The position numbers and the translations under genes were made by a program. DNA of 64,000 nucleotides from positions 124,001 through 188,000 of the forward strand of contig NZ_CP132938.1 of the NCBI RefSeq assembly GCF_040358255.1, given 5' to 3'. Every line of letters starts with the position of its first letter. Within the stretch, counting starts at the first letter, position 1. Shown here one piece after another: positions 6,971 through 14,710 of the stretch. The notes beneath the pieces are model-generated. The model was not told the DNA's origin. It made no database searches and was given only the letters and a program-made list of their open reading frames with translations. Origin of the DNA: Tunturibacter gelidoferens (lineage in GTDB: Bacteria > Acidobacteriota > Terriglobia > Terriglobales > Acidobacteriaceae).

Positions 6971-9691
6971 ATGGGCTGGCTGCAAACCTTGTGGAGCCGC
7001 TGCGTCGCCTTCTTCGGAGAGAGCAAGCTCGACGAGGAGCTCGACGAGGAGTTGCTTACGCACCTCGATCTCGCCGTGGAAGAGAACCTGCATCGCGGCA
7101 TGTCGCCACAGGGCGCAAGGCGCGCCGCACTCCTCAAATTTGGGGGCGTAGCCCAGACCAAGGAAAGCTACCGCCGGCAACGTGGGCTCCCATTCGTCGA
7201 TGCGCTGATTCAGGATGTGCGCTTTGGAACCCGTCAGATCAGGCACTCTCCCGGCTTCGCTCTGATTGCCATCCTTACGCTCTCTCTCGGAATCGGAGCC
7301 AACACTGCCGTCTTTACCTTGACCCATGCCCTCTTGCTGAAGACTCTGCCCGTCCGCGATCCCGGCGAGTTGGTGCGGTTGACCATCAGTATGAGCGCCG
7401 AAAGGAATGGCAGTAACGCGCCTCTCAACCTCCCGATCATCGAATTCATCGAGAGTCATTCGCGCTCCTTTCATGGCATCTTTGCCTGGTGTGTCTACGA
7501 CTTTCCCTTCAGGGACGGAGCCGTCAACAGCGGCATACACGGCGCAATCCTAAGCGGCAATGCCTTTCAGTCTCTGGGCGTAAACCCATCGCTGGGCCGT
7601 CTGCTTACTCCCGCCGACGACCAGCCGGGCGGCGGACCCGACGGCCTGGCCGCAGTCATCAGCCATCGCATCTGGGTCGAACGCTATCAAGCCAGCCCTT
7701 CCGTGCTCGGAAGGCACATCACCGTGACCGACCACAGTGCGACCATCGTCGGTGTTGCTCCCGCTGGATTCGAGGGAGTCATCGTCGCCGAACATCCCGA
7801 CATCTATCTGCCGCTCGAATTTCAGGCAATCCTCTATGGTCAGGACACCAAGCGCGACGGCGGCCGGCTGTGGCTCGATACATTTGCCCGTCTCAACCCA
7901 GGCGTCACCCGCGCGCAGGCCGAAGCAGAGATCAGCGCTCTCTTTCCCGCCATCCTCGACGCGACTCTGCCACCTGCTCTGCGGCATATGCCTCAGATTG
8001 AGAGAGCCCGTCTCGAAGTCAGGCCCGCGAGCACTGGCTGGAGCAGGCTTCGTTCACAGTACACGGAACCGCTGTTGCTCCTGCAACTGATGGTCGCCGC
8101 CGTTCTGCTCATCTGCTGTGCCAATCTCTCCGGCCTCTTTCTCGCCCGCGCCTCCGCCCGCCGGCAGGAGTTCGCGATTCGCGGAGCCTTGGGAGCAAGC
8201 CGGCTGCGCCTCATGCGGCAGCTCTTCGTCGAGTGCCTCATGCTGGCTCTCCCCGGCGCGCTCCTCGGCATCTGGCTCGCCACCCTCAGTGGCCCCTGGA
8301 TCCTCCACATGCTCGGCAACGCCGAGGCGGAGCAGGCAATCTCCATGCGGCCCAATCTCACCGTGCTCTCTGTCACCATCGCCTGTGCCGTCTTCTGTGC
8401 CTTCCTCTTCGGGATGGCTCCCGCCTGGACCGCAGGCCGCACCAGCGTAGACGCGGACCTCCGCAGCTCCCATCCGCGAATGCATCTCGGTGCCGCCGGG
8501 CTGGGCAGTTTTTTCGTCCCCTTTCAGTTGGCCCTTTCGCTCACCCTGGTTGTGGTCGCTGCGTTATTCGGCACCACCATAACCCATCTGCTCACCGAGG
8601 ACTCCGGCTATCGAACCGACAACGTACTCATCGTGCTGACCGACTTCCTTCGCATCCCCGAAAAAGGCGATGCCTTAGTCGCCCTCTACCGCCGCATGGC
8701 TGCGCGCATGGAGGAGCTTCCAGGCATCGAGCAGGCCAGTGTCGCCGCAATCTCACCCCTCATGGGAGATCGTTGGATGGACGAATTCGTCGCTGCAGAC
8801 AAATCCGGGCAAGCCCAGCCAACTGAAGTCATGGGGAATGTAATAGCGGCCCACTACTTTTCTGCCGTAGGCATACCCATCCTCGCCGGGCGCGACCTGG
8901 AAAATAAAGACTCCGACCGAAACTCCTGCGTCATAAGCCACGCCGCAGCTCGGCTCTACTTCCCCAACACCTCGGCCCTTGGCAAAACCCTGCGAAACAT
9001 CGTTCGTTACCAAAAAAACGCCAACTATCCCTTCCACGACTTCCAGATCGTCGGCATCGTTCAGGATACGAAGTACGACACCTTGCGCGAGTCGACCCCA
9101 CCCATCGTCTATCTTCCAATTACTACCGGCAATGCCGGCATGACTAACGCCGGAGCCAATCTCTTCTTCGTCATTCATGCCCGCAACGATGCCGCTGCGA
9201 GATCGGCATATCTCACTGCATTGCACGAGATGGCCCCGTCCAGTCCTGAGATCGCCCCGTTCGAATTCAAACAGACCTTTCTCGACTCAGTCTCACGCGA
9301 GCGGCTGTTATCCGCCATGTCAGGCTTCTTCGCATTCCTCGGTCTGTTGCTAAGCGGCATCGGTGTCTATGGTCTTGTGGCATGGAACGTGACCCGGAGA
9401 ACAACGGAGATCGGTCTCCGAATGGCACTCGGTGCGACTCGCATGGAAGTCTTCCACCTCGTCATGCGTCAGGTGATGCGCTTGCTCGCCGTAGGTCTCT
9501 TCGCCGGAGGACTAGGCGCATTCTTCGCCGCCCGCATGGTCCGCGACTTCCTCTTTGAGATCCAACCAGGTAATCCCGCCATCTTCCTGTCCTCTGCGAT
9601 GCTGCTTGTATCGATCGCCGTGCTGGCCGCTCTGTTGCCCGCACGGCGTGCCGTCTCCATCGATCCCATGCAGGCACTGAAGACCGAGTAG
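6971..9691 (+). CDS. ADOP-type duplicated ABC permease (FtsX/MacB-like)
   Basis: A protein of 906 residues. After an N-terminal cytoplasmic helix pair (residues 1-90) come a first transmembrane helix (ALIAILTLSLGIGANTAVFT), a MacB-type periplasmic core domain and an FtsX domain with three helices near residues 370-480. A second periplasmic core and FtsX domain end with IDPMQALKTE, the typical ADOP terminus. There is no ATPase nearby, as usual for these orphan permeases. AGGAG stands before the ATG. They are thought to act in export or envelope stress with a distant ATPase; substrate unknown. Co-transcribed with the PadR gene. Confidence 0.93.
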   Translation: MGWLQTLWSRCVAFFGESKLDEELDEELLTHLDLAVEENLHRGMSPQGARRAALLKFGGVAQTKESYRRQRGLPFVDALIQDVRFGTRQIRHSPGFALIAILTLSLGIGANTAVFTLTHALLLKTLPVRDPGELVRLTISMSAERNGSNAPLNLPIIEFIESHSRSFHGIFAWCVYDFPFRDGAVNSGIHGAILSGNAFQSLGVNPSLGRLLTPADDQPGGGPDGLAAVISHRIWVERYQASPSVLGRHITVTDHSATIVGVAPAGFEGVIVAEHPDIYLPLEFQAILYGQDTKRDGGRLWLDTFARLNPGVTRAQAEAEISALFPAILDATLPPALRHMPQIERARLEVRPASTGWSRLRSQYTEPLLLLQLMVAAVLLICCANLSGLFLARASARRQEFAIRGALGASRLRLMRQLFVECLMLALPGALLGIWLATLSGPWILHMLGNAEAEQAISMRPNLTVLSVTIACAVFCAFLFGMAPAWTAGRTSVDADLRSSHPRMHLGAAGLGSFFVPFQLALSLTLVVVAALFGTTITHLLTEDSGYRTDNVLIVLTDFLRIPEKGDALVALYRRMAARMEELPGIEQASVAAISPLMGDRWMDEFVAADKSGQAQPTEVMGNVIAAHYFSAVGIPILAGRDLENKDSDRNSCVISHAAARLYFPNTSALGKTLRNIVRYQKNANYPFHDFQIVGIVQDTKYDTLRESTPPIVYLPITTGNAGMTNAGANLFFVIHARNDAAARSAYLTALHEMAPSSPEIAPFEFKQTFLDSVSRERLLSAMSGFFAFLGLLLSGIGVYGLVAWNVTRRTTEIGLRMALGATRMEVFHLVMRQVMRLLAVGLFAGGLGAFFAARMVRDFLFEIQPGNPAIFLSSAMLLVSIAVLAALLPARRAVSIDPMQALKTE

Positions 9692-9700
9692 TCGCTCCCT

Positions 9701-10684
9701 TCAAAAGAGCGCAGCAATATCGATCGTCTGCATCGTCTGGCTGTTTGGCTCCCGGCTCAAATGAGCACGCCCCTGCTTAATCTCCCGCTCCACCTCGTGG
9801 GCAGCTCTTTGCTCATGCGTGTCTCGAAGAAAATGCGCGTACTGCGTCAGCACAGACAGATAAGTAGGATGCCATCCCAACGTCTTGCCCAGAATCTCCG
9901 ATCCACGCTGCATCAGGCTATTCGCCGATGCCGCATCACCGCTCTTCCAGTACGCATAGCCCAGCAGAAATGTATTCAGCCCGGTTGGCAGCTGCTCAGC
10001 CCCATAAAATTCGTTCGAAAGCTGTAGCCCGGACTGCAGGTAAGAGATGGCCTCAGGGTATCGATGCAACTGGCATAGAGAGCCGGACAGAACCAGCTGC
10101 GCGCCGATCTTGTCCTCCGGAGTGGCGTTCCTGTCCTTCGAGAACGCATCGAAGGCGCGCAGCGCAAACGATCGAGATCTCTCCGCCTGATGTTCCCGCA
10201 GATATAGCGCAGAAAGGTGATACCAGCTCTGCGGCAGCTCTGGCTCCAACCCAGCCGCCTCCCGCATCTTCATCGCCTTCGACTCCGCAGCTTCCGCACC
10301 CTTTAGATTACCCGTCTCCATGTAAAGGGTTCCCAGGCGATCAATGGTATCTGCGAGGTCTGGCGCAGAGACCGGCACAGCCGTCAGCAGCCTCATAGCG
10401 TGCTCATAGGCCGTCTCCGAGGGACCGTACCTGCCTGCATCCTGGTACAGAATGCCGAGACGTAACCATATACGCCCTGCCTCGACTGCCGGCATCTGCG
10501 GTGGCTCTGCACTACGCGACGCCGCTTCATACGCGGCTGTCTCTCTTTGCAGATCTTCCCGTGTCAGGATCTGCGCCTTCAGCCGCAAGCCGTTCGCACA
10601 GCATGCCGCGAGGCAAACAAGAAGAAGATACGATCTCTTCGACCGCACGACGAATCCGCTGGACAGCATAGAAAAGGCTTTCAT
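9701..10684 (-). CDS. Secreted tetratricopeptide-repeat protein
   Basis: A protein of 327 residues from an ATG with AGGAGG 9 bp upstream; the longer frame to 10711 lacks a site. The N-terminus (MKAFSMLSSGFVVRSKRSY then LLLVCLAACCANG) is a signal peptide or membrane anchor. From about residue 60 the protein is TPR-like helical repeats (WLRLGILYQDAGRYGPSETA; DRLGTLYMETGNLKGAEAAE; LSALYLREHQAERSRSFALR). It converges on the ADOP gene with a 9-bp gap. Likely a periplasmic or envelope protein scaffold; specific role unknown. Confidence 0.8.
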   Translation of the reverse strand: MKAFSMLSSGFVVRSKRSYLLLVCLAACCANGLRLKAQILTREDLQRETAAYEAASRSAEPPQMPAVEAGRIWLRLGILYQDAGRYGPSETAYEHAMRLLTAVPVSAPDLADTIDRLGTLYMETGNLKGAEAAESKAMKMREAAGLEPELPQSWYHLSALYLREHQAERSRSFALRAFDAFSKDRNATPEDKIGAQLVLSGSLCQLHRYPEAISYLQSGLQLSNEFYGAEQLPTGLNTFLLGYAYWKSGDAASANSLMQRGSEILGKTLGWHPTYLSVLTQYAHFLRDTHEQRAAHEVEREIKQGRAHLSREPNSQTMQTIDIAALF

Positions 10685-11047
10685 GAGTAAGGTCCTCCTA
10701 AATGACCGCATCCATCAAGAGCACTTAGGTTGCCATGTTGGATCTCTACATAAGCGCAGTTTTATGTTGAATGCCTACATGAGAAAAGATTGTTGTTGTG
10801 TCCATTTATGAGAATGACTTGTCCAGAAGCGGACGCTGCGACGGACTTCGACTTTCAGCTCGGCCAGACATCTCGGGTTTGCAGATACAGATCCCCCGTC
10901 CAATCTGGCATGCGGTTCGGGGCAAAGTAACAGGCGAACTGCCAACAGGGCCTCACCGAATCAATGTGATGTTCTCCCGAACAATGGGAACCATCGATGT
11001 CATCGGCGGAGAACTTTGACCGTCGAAGGATTGAAGGGTCTGGTGGA
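10685..11047. other. Intergenic stretch with possible gene fragment
   Basis: No complete gene. The plus-strand frame ending at 11019 reads GELPTGPHRINVMFSRTMGT, which has the feel of a carboxypeptidase-regulatory-like beta domain fragment, but it has no ribosome binding site and no N-terminus. Nothing else is seen. Confidence 0.35.
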
Positions 11048-11326
11048 CTAATGCTTTGTCATCCCAGTAAACGAAGGAATGCTGTCCAAAAGGAGTGCCC
11101 TCGTACATTCCTGAGAATCACCTAAGCTTATCGTTCCGGGCTTCCTTGTCTCACGAAACCGCTGCATAACTAGCTTTTTGTATTCTTGGCCTTTTCTCTG
11201 CATACGGACTATATCCAGTTTGGGACCTCGATGATTTACATGATGACTAAGCATCTGCATCACAGGCTCAAGGCGTCCTTCGGGAAATTGGTCGATAAGA
11301 AGTTTGAGTTCATCTCTGGTCGCCAT
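11048..11326 (-). CDS. Small conserved hypothetical protein
   Basis: A protein of 92 residues starting MATRDELKLLIDQFPEG. An amphipathic helical N-terminus is followed by a basic stretch EYKKLVMQRFRETRKPGTIS. From memory, similar short proteins with RDEL-LID-LPE and RFR-T-KPGTI blocks recur in acidobacterial genomes, often near mobile or toxin-antitoxin-like genes; this is recollection, not a search. A longer frame to 11404 runs into a repeat half-copy and is not favoured. No clear ribosome binding site, so expression is uncertain. Confidence 0.55.
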   Translation of the reverse strand: MATRDELKLLIDQFPEGRLEPVMQMLSHHVNHRGPKLDIVRMQRKGQEYKKLVMQRFRETRKPGTISLGDSQECTRALLLDSIPSFTGMTKH

Positions 11327-11383
11327 GATGGCGTCAGCATATCGCGGTACATACGACGCAGCAACAATCTCGCTTTCATCTGG

Positions 11384-11410
11384 GAATAACCGGAGTTTTC
11401 GCAAACTGAC
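11384..11410 (+). repeat. Dispersed inverted-repeat family, degenerate left half
   Basis: AACCGGAGTTTTCGCAAACT resembles the left half of the family consensus. Weak on its own. Confidence 0.35.
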
Positions 11411-11486
11411 CTCGTGCTTTCACGAGATACTGTAACCAAAGTCTGTTTCAGCCGATGCTGCGATCGTTTCTCCACTCCAGGACGCC

Positions 11487-12182
11487 ATGAACAACAGCCG
11501 GGAATTCTTGGACGCTACACCGAATGAAGCACCCGTTCGAGGGTTCGTGCACCGGCCGACCGGTTCGGGCGGCGACTGCCTTGTCCTAACGCACGGTGCG
11601 GGAGCGAACTGCGGATCTCAGCTTCTCGTGGCACTGGCGGTTGCGTTTTGCGACTCGGGGCTAACAGTCCTTCGTTGCGATCTTCCCTTCCGCCAGATGC
11701 GACCACATGGGCCCCCACCGCGCGGCAGTGCTGAGCGCGATCAACAGGGACTTCGAGCGGCAGTTGGATCCCTGCGCCGACAAACTTCGGGCCGAGTGTT
11801 CCTCGGCGGTCATTCGTACGGAGGGAGGCAAGCGTCGATGCTCGGCGCGACCGAACCCGGTCTCGTCGACGGACTCCTATTGCTCTCATACCCGCTTCAC
11901 CCACCACAACGACCCCATGAGTTACGAACGGAGCACTTCCCACGCCTCCGAACCCCGGCGATGTTCGTCCACGGCACACGGGATGGGTTCGGCTCCATCG
12001 ATGAGGTGGTGGCGGTGCTGAAGCTCATTCGGGCAAGGACCGTACTGCTTCCAGTTCCTGGCGCAGGGCACGAACTCGTGACGAAGCGGAATCACGAGGA
12101 GGTGCCCAAGCTAGTCGTGGAGGCATTCCGATTATTCGCTTCCGGTTCTATCTCGGTCACCGAGCCTGAACAAGCGCCATGA
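11487..12182 (+). CDS. Alpha/beta hydrolase, dienelactone-hydrolase/KANL3-Tex30 type
   Basis: A protein of 231 residues without signal peptide, so cytoplasmic. The nucleophile elbow is GGHSYGG (Ser110), the acid is Asp166 in HGTRDGFG, and the base is His195 in GAGHEL. The oxyanion-region motif LTHGAGAN is near residue 34. Order and spacing fit the compact alpha/beta hydrolases related to human Tex30 and dienelactone hydrolase, which hydrolyse small esters. Stand-alone gene flanked by repeat-rich DNA; substrate unknown. All catalytic residues are present, so the protein is probably active. Confidence 0.88.
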   Translation: MNNSREFLDATPNEAPVRGFVHRPTGSGGDCLVLTHGAGANCGSQLLVALAVAFCDSGLTVLRCDLPFRQMRPHGPPPRGSAERDQQGLRAAVGSLRRQTSGRVFLGGHSYGGRQASMLGATEPGLVDGLLLLSYPLHPPQRPHELRTEHFPRLRTPAMFVHGTRDGFGSIDEVVAVLKLIRARTVLLPVPGAGHELVTKRNHEEVPKLVVEAFRLFASGSISVTEPEQAP

Positions 12183-12292
12183 GAGCTTTTCTGAGACACT
12201 TCCCGAACGAGGACTTCTAGGGCGCTCAGTCGGTGCGAAAGCGATTTCGCACTCCCTGAAGCACGGTCTGTCCCCAGAAATTGACCTTAGTG

Positions 12293-12484
12293 CTACTCGA
12301 AGAGGGAGATGGCGACTCGGAGATCGTCGGCCAGGCGTCGGTATAGCTCCTGTACGGTGCGGAGCGCCAGGAGCTGGTCTGTGGTCTGTGGCGGCTCCGA
12401 GGCGATCATTTTTTCGATGGCCTCAATGTCGGTCGCGACAGATGCAAGCTTTTCGTTCAAGAGATCCACGGGGGCTTGTGGCAT
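12293..12484 (-). CDS. Small helical hypothetical protein
   Basis: A protein of 63 residues, rich in Leu, Ala and Glu, predicted all-helical (EKLASVATDIEAIEKMIASE; LLALRTVQELYRRLADDLRV). No membrane segment or signal. No strong ribosome binding site. Regular codon composition and absence of a competing gene support it modestly. Function unknown. Confidence 0.5.
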   Translation of the reverse strand: MPQAPVDLLNEKLASVATDIEAIEKMIASEPPQTTDQLLALRTVQELYRRLADDLRVAISLFE

Positions 12485-12612
12485 GGCAAACAGGCTACCA
12501 CTCGGAGGGCGTCGGTATCGATGAAGGAAAGACCCTTCGATTTATCGGTAAAGCCAGAAAAGATGCCGGTGGGGGGTGAGTTTAGTTGAGGTGGCGTACC
12601 GATCCGACGGGG

Positions 12613-12642
12613 TGAACTTGCCGATAACCCGACTTTGCGGGA
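12613..12642 (+). repeat. Dispersed inverted-repeat family, right half
   Basis: CTTGCCGATAACCCGACTTT followed by GCGGGAA, a right half without an obvious left half. Confidence 0.6.
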
Positions 12643-12651
12643 ATCTTCAAC

Positions 12652-13080
12652 TTACCTTGGGTTGAGACTTTTGATTGCTGCAGCGATCCGAGCAGTGATC
12701 GTGTTGGCTTTCTCTTCAGACCGTAGCTGGAGTCGTTGGGTCGCAAGCCCGGGAACATAGTTGCAGATGCGTTTTGTCTCTGTACCTAGCCATGGAGCAA
12801 GTCGCTCCTCGTTCGCCGCCCATCCAAGCCACTCTGCCACTTCGACCTTCAACAGCGTCTCCAGTACGCCGTCGTGGCGGGCAGCGGTCGAGACATCCTC
12901 CAAGAATGCACAGATTGGCAAAATCATTTCCAGATCTCCGTTCTCCATCGCAGCGGTCAGGGCAGGGATGAGGATCGAGCCGAAGACACTGTATTGACCG
13001 GGTTCTTCGTCTCCCATATATGCGAATTCTGTACGATAAACAGCTTCTAGCTTGGGAATTCGGATGAACAACTCAGGCAC
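12652..13080 (-). CDS. Hypothetical protein, small soluble
   Basis: A protein of 142 residues starting MPELFIRIPKLEAVYRTEF. Acidic helices dominate (AAMENGDLEMILPICAFLED) and a late motif VEVAEWLGWA is visible. No signal or membrane segment. The length, acidity and a clustered setting of small unknown genes recall immunity-type proteins, but no toxin gene is adjacent and this is only a guess. Flanked on both sides by repeat halves (12613 and 13128). Confidence 0.6.
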   Translation of the reverse strand: MPELFIRIPKLEAVYRTEFAYMGDEEPGQYSVFGSILIPALTAAMENGDLEMILPICAFLEDVSTAARHDGVLETLLKVEVAEWLGWAANEERLAPWLGTETKRICNYVPGLATQRLQLRSEEKANTITARIAAAIKSLNPR

Positions 13081-13127
13081 GACAGTCGCGTAGTTGATGG
13101 GTTGAGAATACGCGGGGTGAGACGTTC

Positions 13128-13157
13128 CCTCAAAACGGAGTTTTGGGAAACTTCGTC
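13128..13157 (+). repeat. Dispersed inverted-repeat family, left half
   Basis: CTCAAAACGGAGTTTTGGGA followed by AACTTCG, a left half only. Confidence 0.55.
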
Positions 13158-13301
13158 CAGCGGAGTTGGAAAGAATCAGCCTGGGTTAAACTTTCGGCAT
13201 GCATGTCCTGGACATCCTGACTGAGTTGAAGTTCTCTACAAGGATCAATTGGGTTACCCACATCCTCGCGGGCCTGGGTTGACTGAAGCCGACGTTCAAC
13301 G

Positions 13302-13596
13302 GTGGAGCGCTTGCTCGACGAACCCCGCTCTACTCTGTACGACGAAATAGCAATGAATTTAGCTCAGGGTTTCCACTCTTCTGCGATGACGTTCGCCTTC
13401 TGCGACGCAGTGGTGAACGGTCTTTTACGGTGTGATTACGTCAGCCGACGAACACCGCCCCGCCCTCTGGGATATATTCGTCGCTTTTGACGAAGGTGAG
13501 TATTACCACGGGAACAATCGAGACGAAGATCCCGTGGAGGTTTATACACGGCCCATGATTGCTCGCATTGTTGGCGCTGGCTCATCGACATCATAG
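13302..13596 (+). pseudogene. Frameshifted unknown gene
   Basis: The first frame (from about 13302) reads TLYDEIAMNLAQGFHSSAMT to VVNG near 13420. The following frame then continues naturally with YGVITSADEHRPALWDIFVA and FDEGEYYHGNNRDEDPVEVY up to a stop at 13594-13596. Both parts have strong protein-like composition and join at a one-base shift, so this is a single gene with a frameshift. A short upstream frame (13199-13282) may be more of its 5' end. Family not recognised. A sequencing error is an alternative to real decay. Confidence 0.6.
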
Positions 13597-13624
13597 GGCC
13601 TGAGTGTGTGTGACATCGAACCTC

Positions 13625-13687
13625 GCGAAAAACGGGGTTATGAGAAGCTTCGACCTTGAGCTTGCCGCAAAGCCGACTTTCAAGGAA
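13625..13687 (+). repeat. Dispersed inverted-repeat family, full copy
   Basis: Left half AAAAACGGGGTTATGAGAAG, spacer CTTCGACCTTGAG and right half CTTGCCGCAAAGCCGACTTT. One of the clearest full copies. Confidence 0.75.
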
Positions 13688-13717
13688 CTATCATGGTTCT
13701 AAACTCCTGAAGATCTA

Positions 13718-14060
13718 ATGAAGATCGCCACCCGCGCAGATTTTGAGATCGAAATAGATGCATCAGTCCTCGCAGGCTATAACTTTGACGGCATGTACTT
13801 GCACCGAGCGATATTTGAGGGAGCTGACCTCAAATATTCAACTTTTATTGAGGCGGACCTTCAAGGCGCTTACCTGATGGGTGCGGACGCTTCCCACGCA
13901 AATTTCACTGATGCCTCGCTTATAAACGGGATCCCTCAACGGAGCAAACCTTGGCGGGTGTGTTTTTGACAGGACTCGATTGATAGGTGCGACGTTTGAC
14001 TCTCTGACGATTTGGCCGGAGAATTTCGACCCCACCCTTCACGGCGCAATACGAGTCTAA
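13718..14060 (+). pseudogene. Frameshifted pentapeptide-repeat protein
   Basis: The gene starts at an ATG at 13718. The protein shows A(D/N)LXX-type pentapeptides: LHRAIFEGADLKYSTFIEAD, LQGAYLMGADASHANFTDAS. The original frame ends at 13969, but from about 13925 a neighbouring frame continues the same repeat (SLNGANLGGCVFDRTRLIGA) and ends with IWPENFDPTLHG at a stop at 14058-14060. A one-base indel near 13925-13935 therefore splits one gene of about 113 residues. Pentapeptide proteins form a right-handed quadrilateral beta helix; the role here is unknown. It is the second broken gene in 900 bp. Confidence 0.75.
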
Positions 14061-14094
14061 GATTCCCTGGCGTAACTGCACCATCCGTTCCTCA

Positions 14095-14168
14095 CGAAAA
14101 ACGGGGCTTTCGGCAACTTCCATGCAGGCAGCACCCGTAGTTTCCGAAAACGGGACTTTTCGGGAACG
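14095..14168 (+). repeat. Dispersed inverted-repeat family, full copy
   Basis: Left half GAAAAACGGGGCTTTCGGCA at 14096 and right half TTTCCGAAAACGGGACTTTT at 14141. The arms are complementary (CGAAAA...TTTTCG type). Confidence 0.7.
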
Positions 14169-14293
14169 CTAGCCGCCTATTGGTAAACACAAGCGCGTTT
14201 CTCGTTACTGATCGGCCTTTTGGCGCACAAATTATTCTCAATGAGCTCTACGTCCCTGAGGTCGTCTTCGGAGAATTCACCCTGCTTTGTCCC

Positions 14294-14322
14294 TTGACAG
14301 GCGATGGTCGAATGTCTACTAT
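14294..14322 (+). promoter_or_regulatory. Sigma-70 promoter of the second PadR gene
   Basis: TTGACA at 14294-14299 and TACTAT at 14317-14322 with a 17-bp spacer. It places the transcription start near 14329 and therefore supports the PadR start at 14353 rather than the in-frame upstream codon at 14287. Confidence 0.7.
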
Positions 14323-14352
14323 CACTGCCAGATCGACGGTAGAGTGTCTTCT

Positions 14353-14709
14353 ATGGCGAAGCGAGCACAGCAACGGGTCGGGCTGCTCCAGGGAACGCTT
14401 GACATGCTTATCCTGAGGACCCTTCTCCATGGGCCTGCTCACGGTCACCAGATCGGAAAGCATATTCAGAGGACCACGAATGAATTCCTGCAGATGCAGC
14501 ATGGCTCGCTCTATCCCGCGCTCCATCGCCTGGAAGAACGAGGATGGGTCGTCTCCAAATGGGAGACTGCGCCGGACCGAAATCGGGAGTTCAAATACTA
14601 CCGGTTGACTGACAAAGGCAGGAAGCAGTTGCTGGTCGAAGAGTCGCAGTGGAAGCAGATGGCCGAAGCCGTCGCGCGCGTGATGTGGCCGGTACCCGAG
14701 GAGGCCTGA
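14353..14709 (+). CDS. PadR family transcriptional regulator
   Basis: A protein of 118 residues. The N-terminal winged helix has LLQGTLDMLILRTLLHGPAH followed by GHQIGKHIQ. HGSLYPALHRLEERGWV and the wing FKYYRLTDKGRKQL come next, then a C-terminal dimerisation helix. A good promoter at 14294-14322 lies between the annotated start and the upstream alternative start. Its stop is 1 bp before the ADOP permease start, so the two are translationally linked. It probably autoregulates the pair; no palindrome as clear as that of the first PadR gene is visible. Confidence 0.93.
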   Translation: MAKRAQQRVGLLQGTLDMLILRTLLHGPAHGHQIGKHIQRTTNEFLQMQHGSLYPALHRLEERGWVVSKWETAPDRNREFKYYRLTDKGRKQLLVEESQWKQMAEAVARVMWPVPEEA

Positions 14710-14710
14710 C

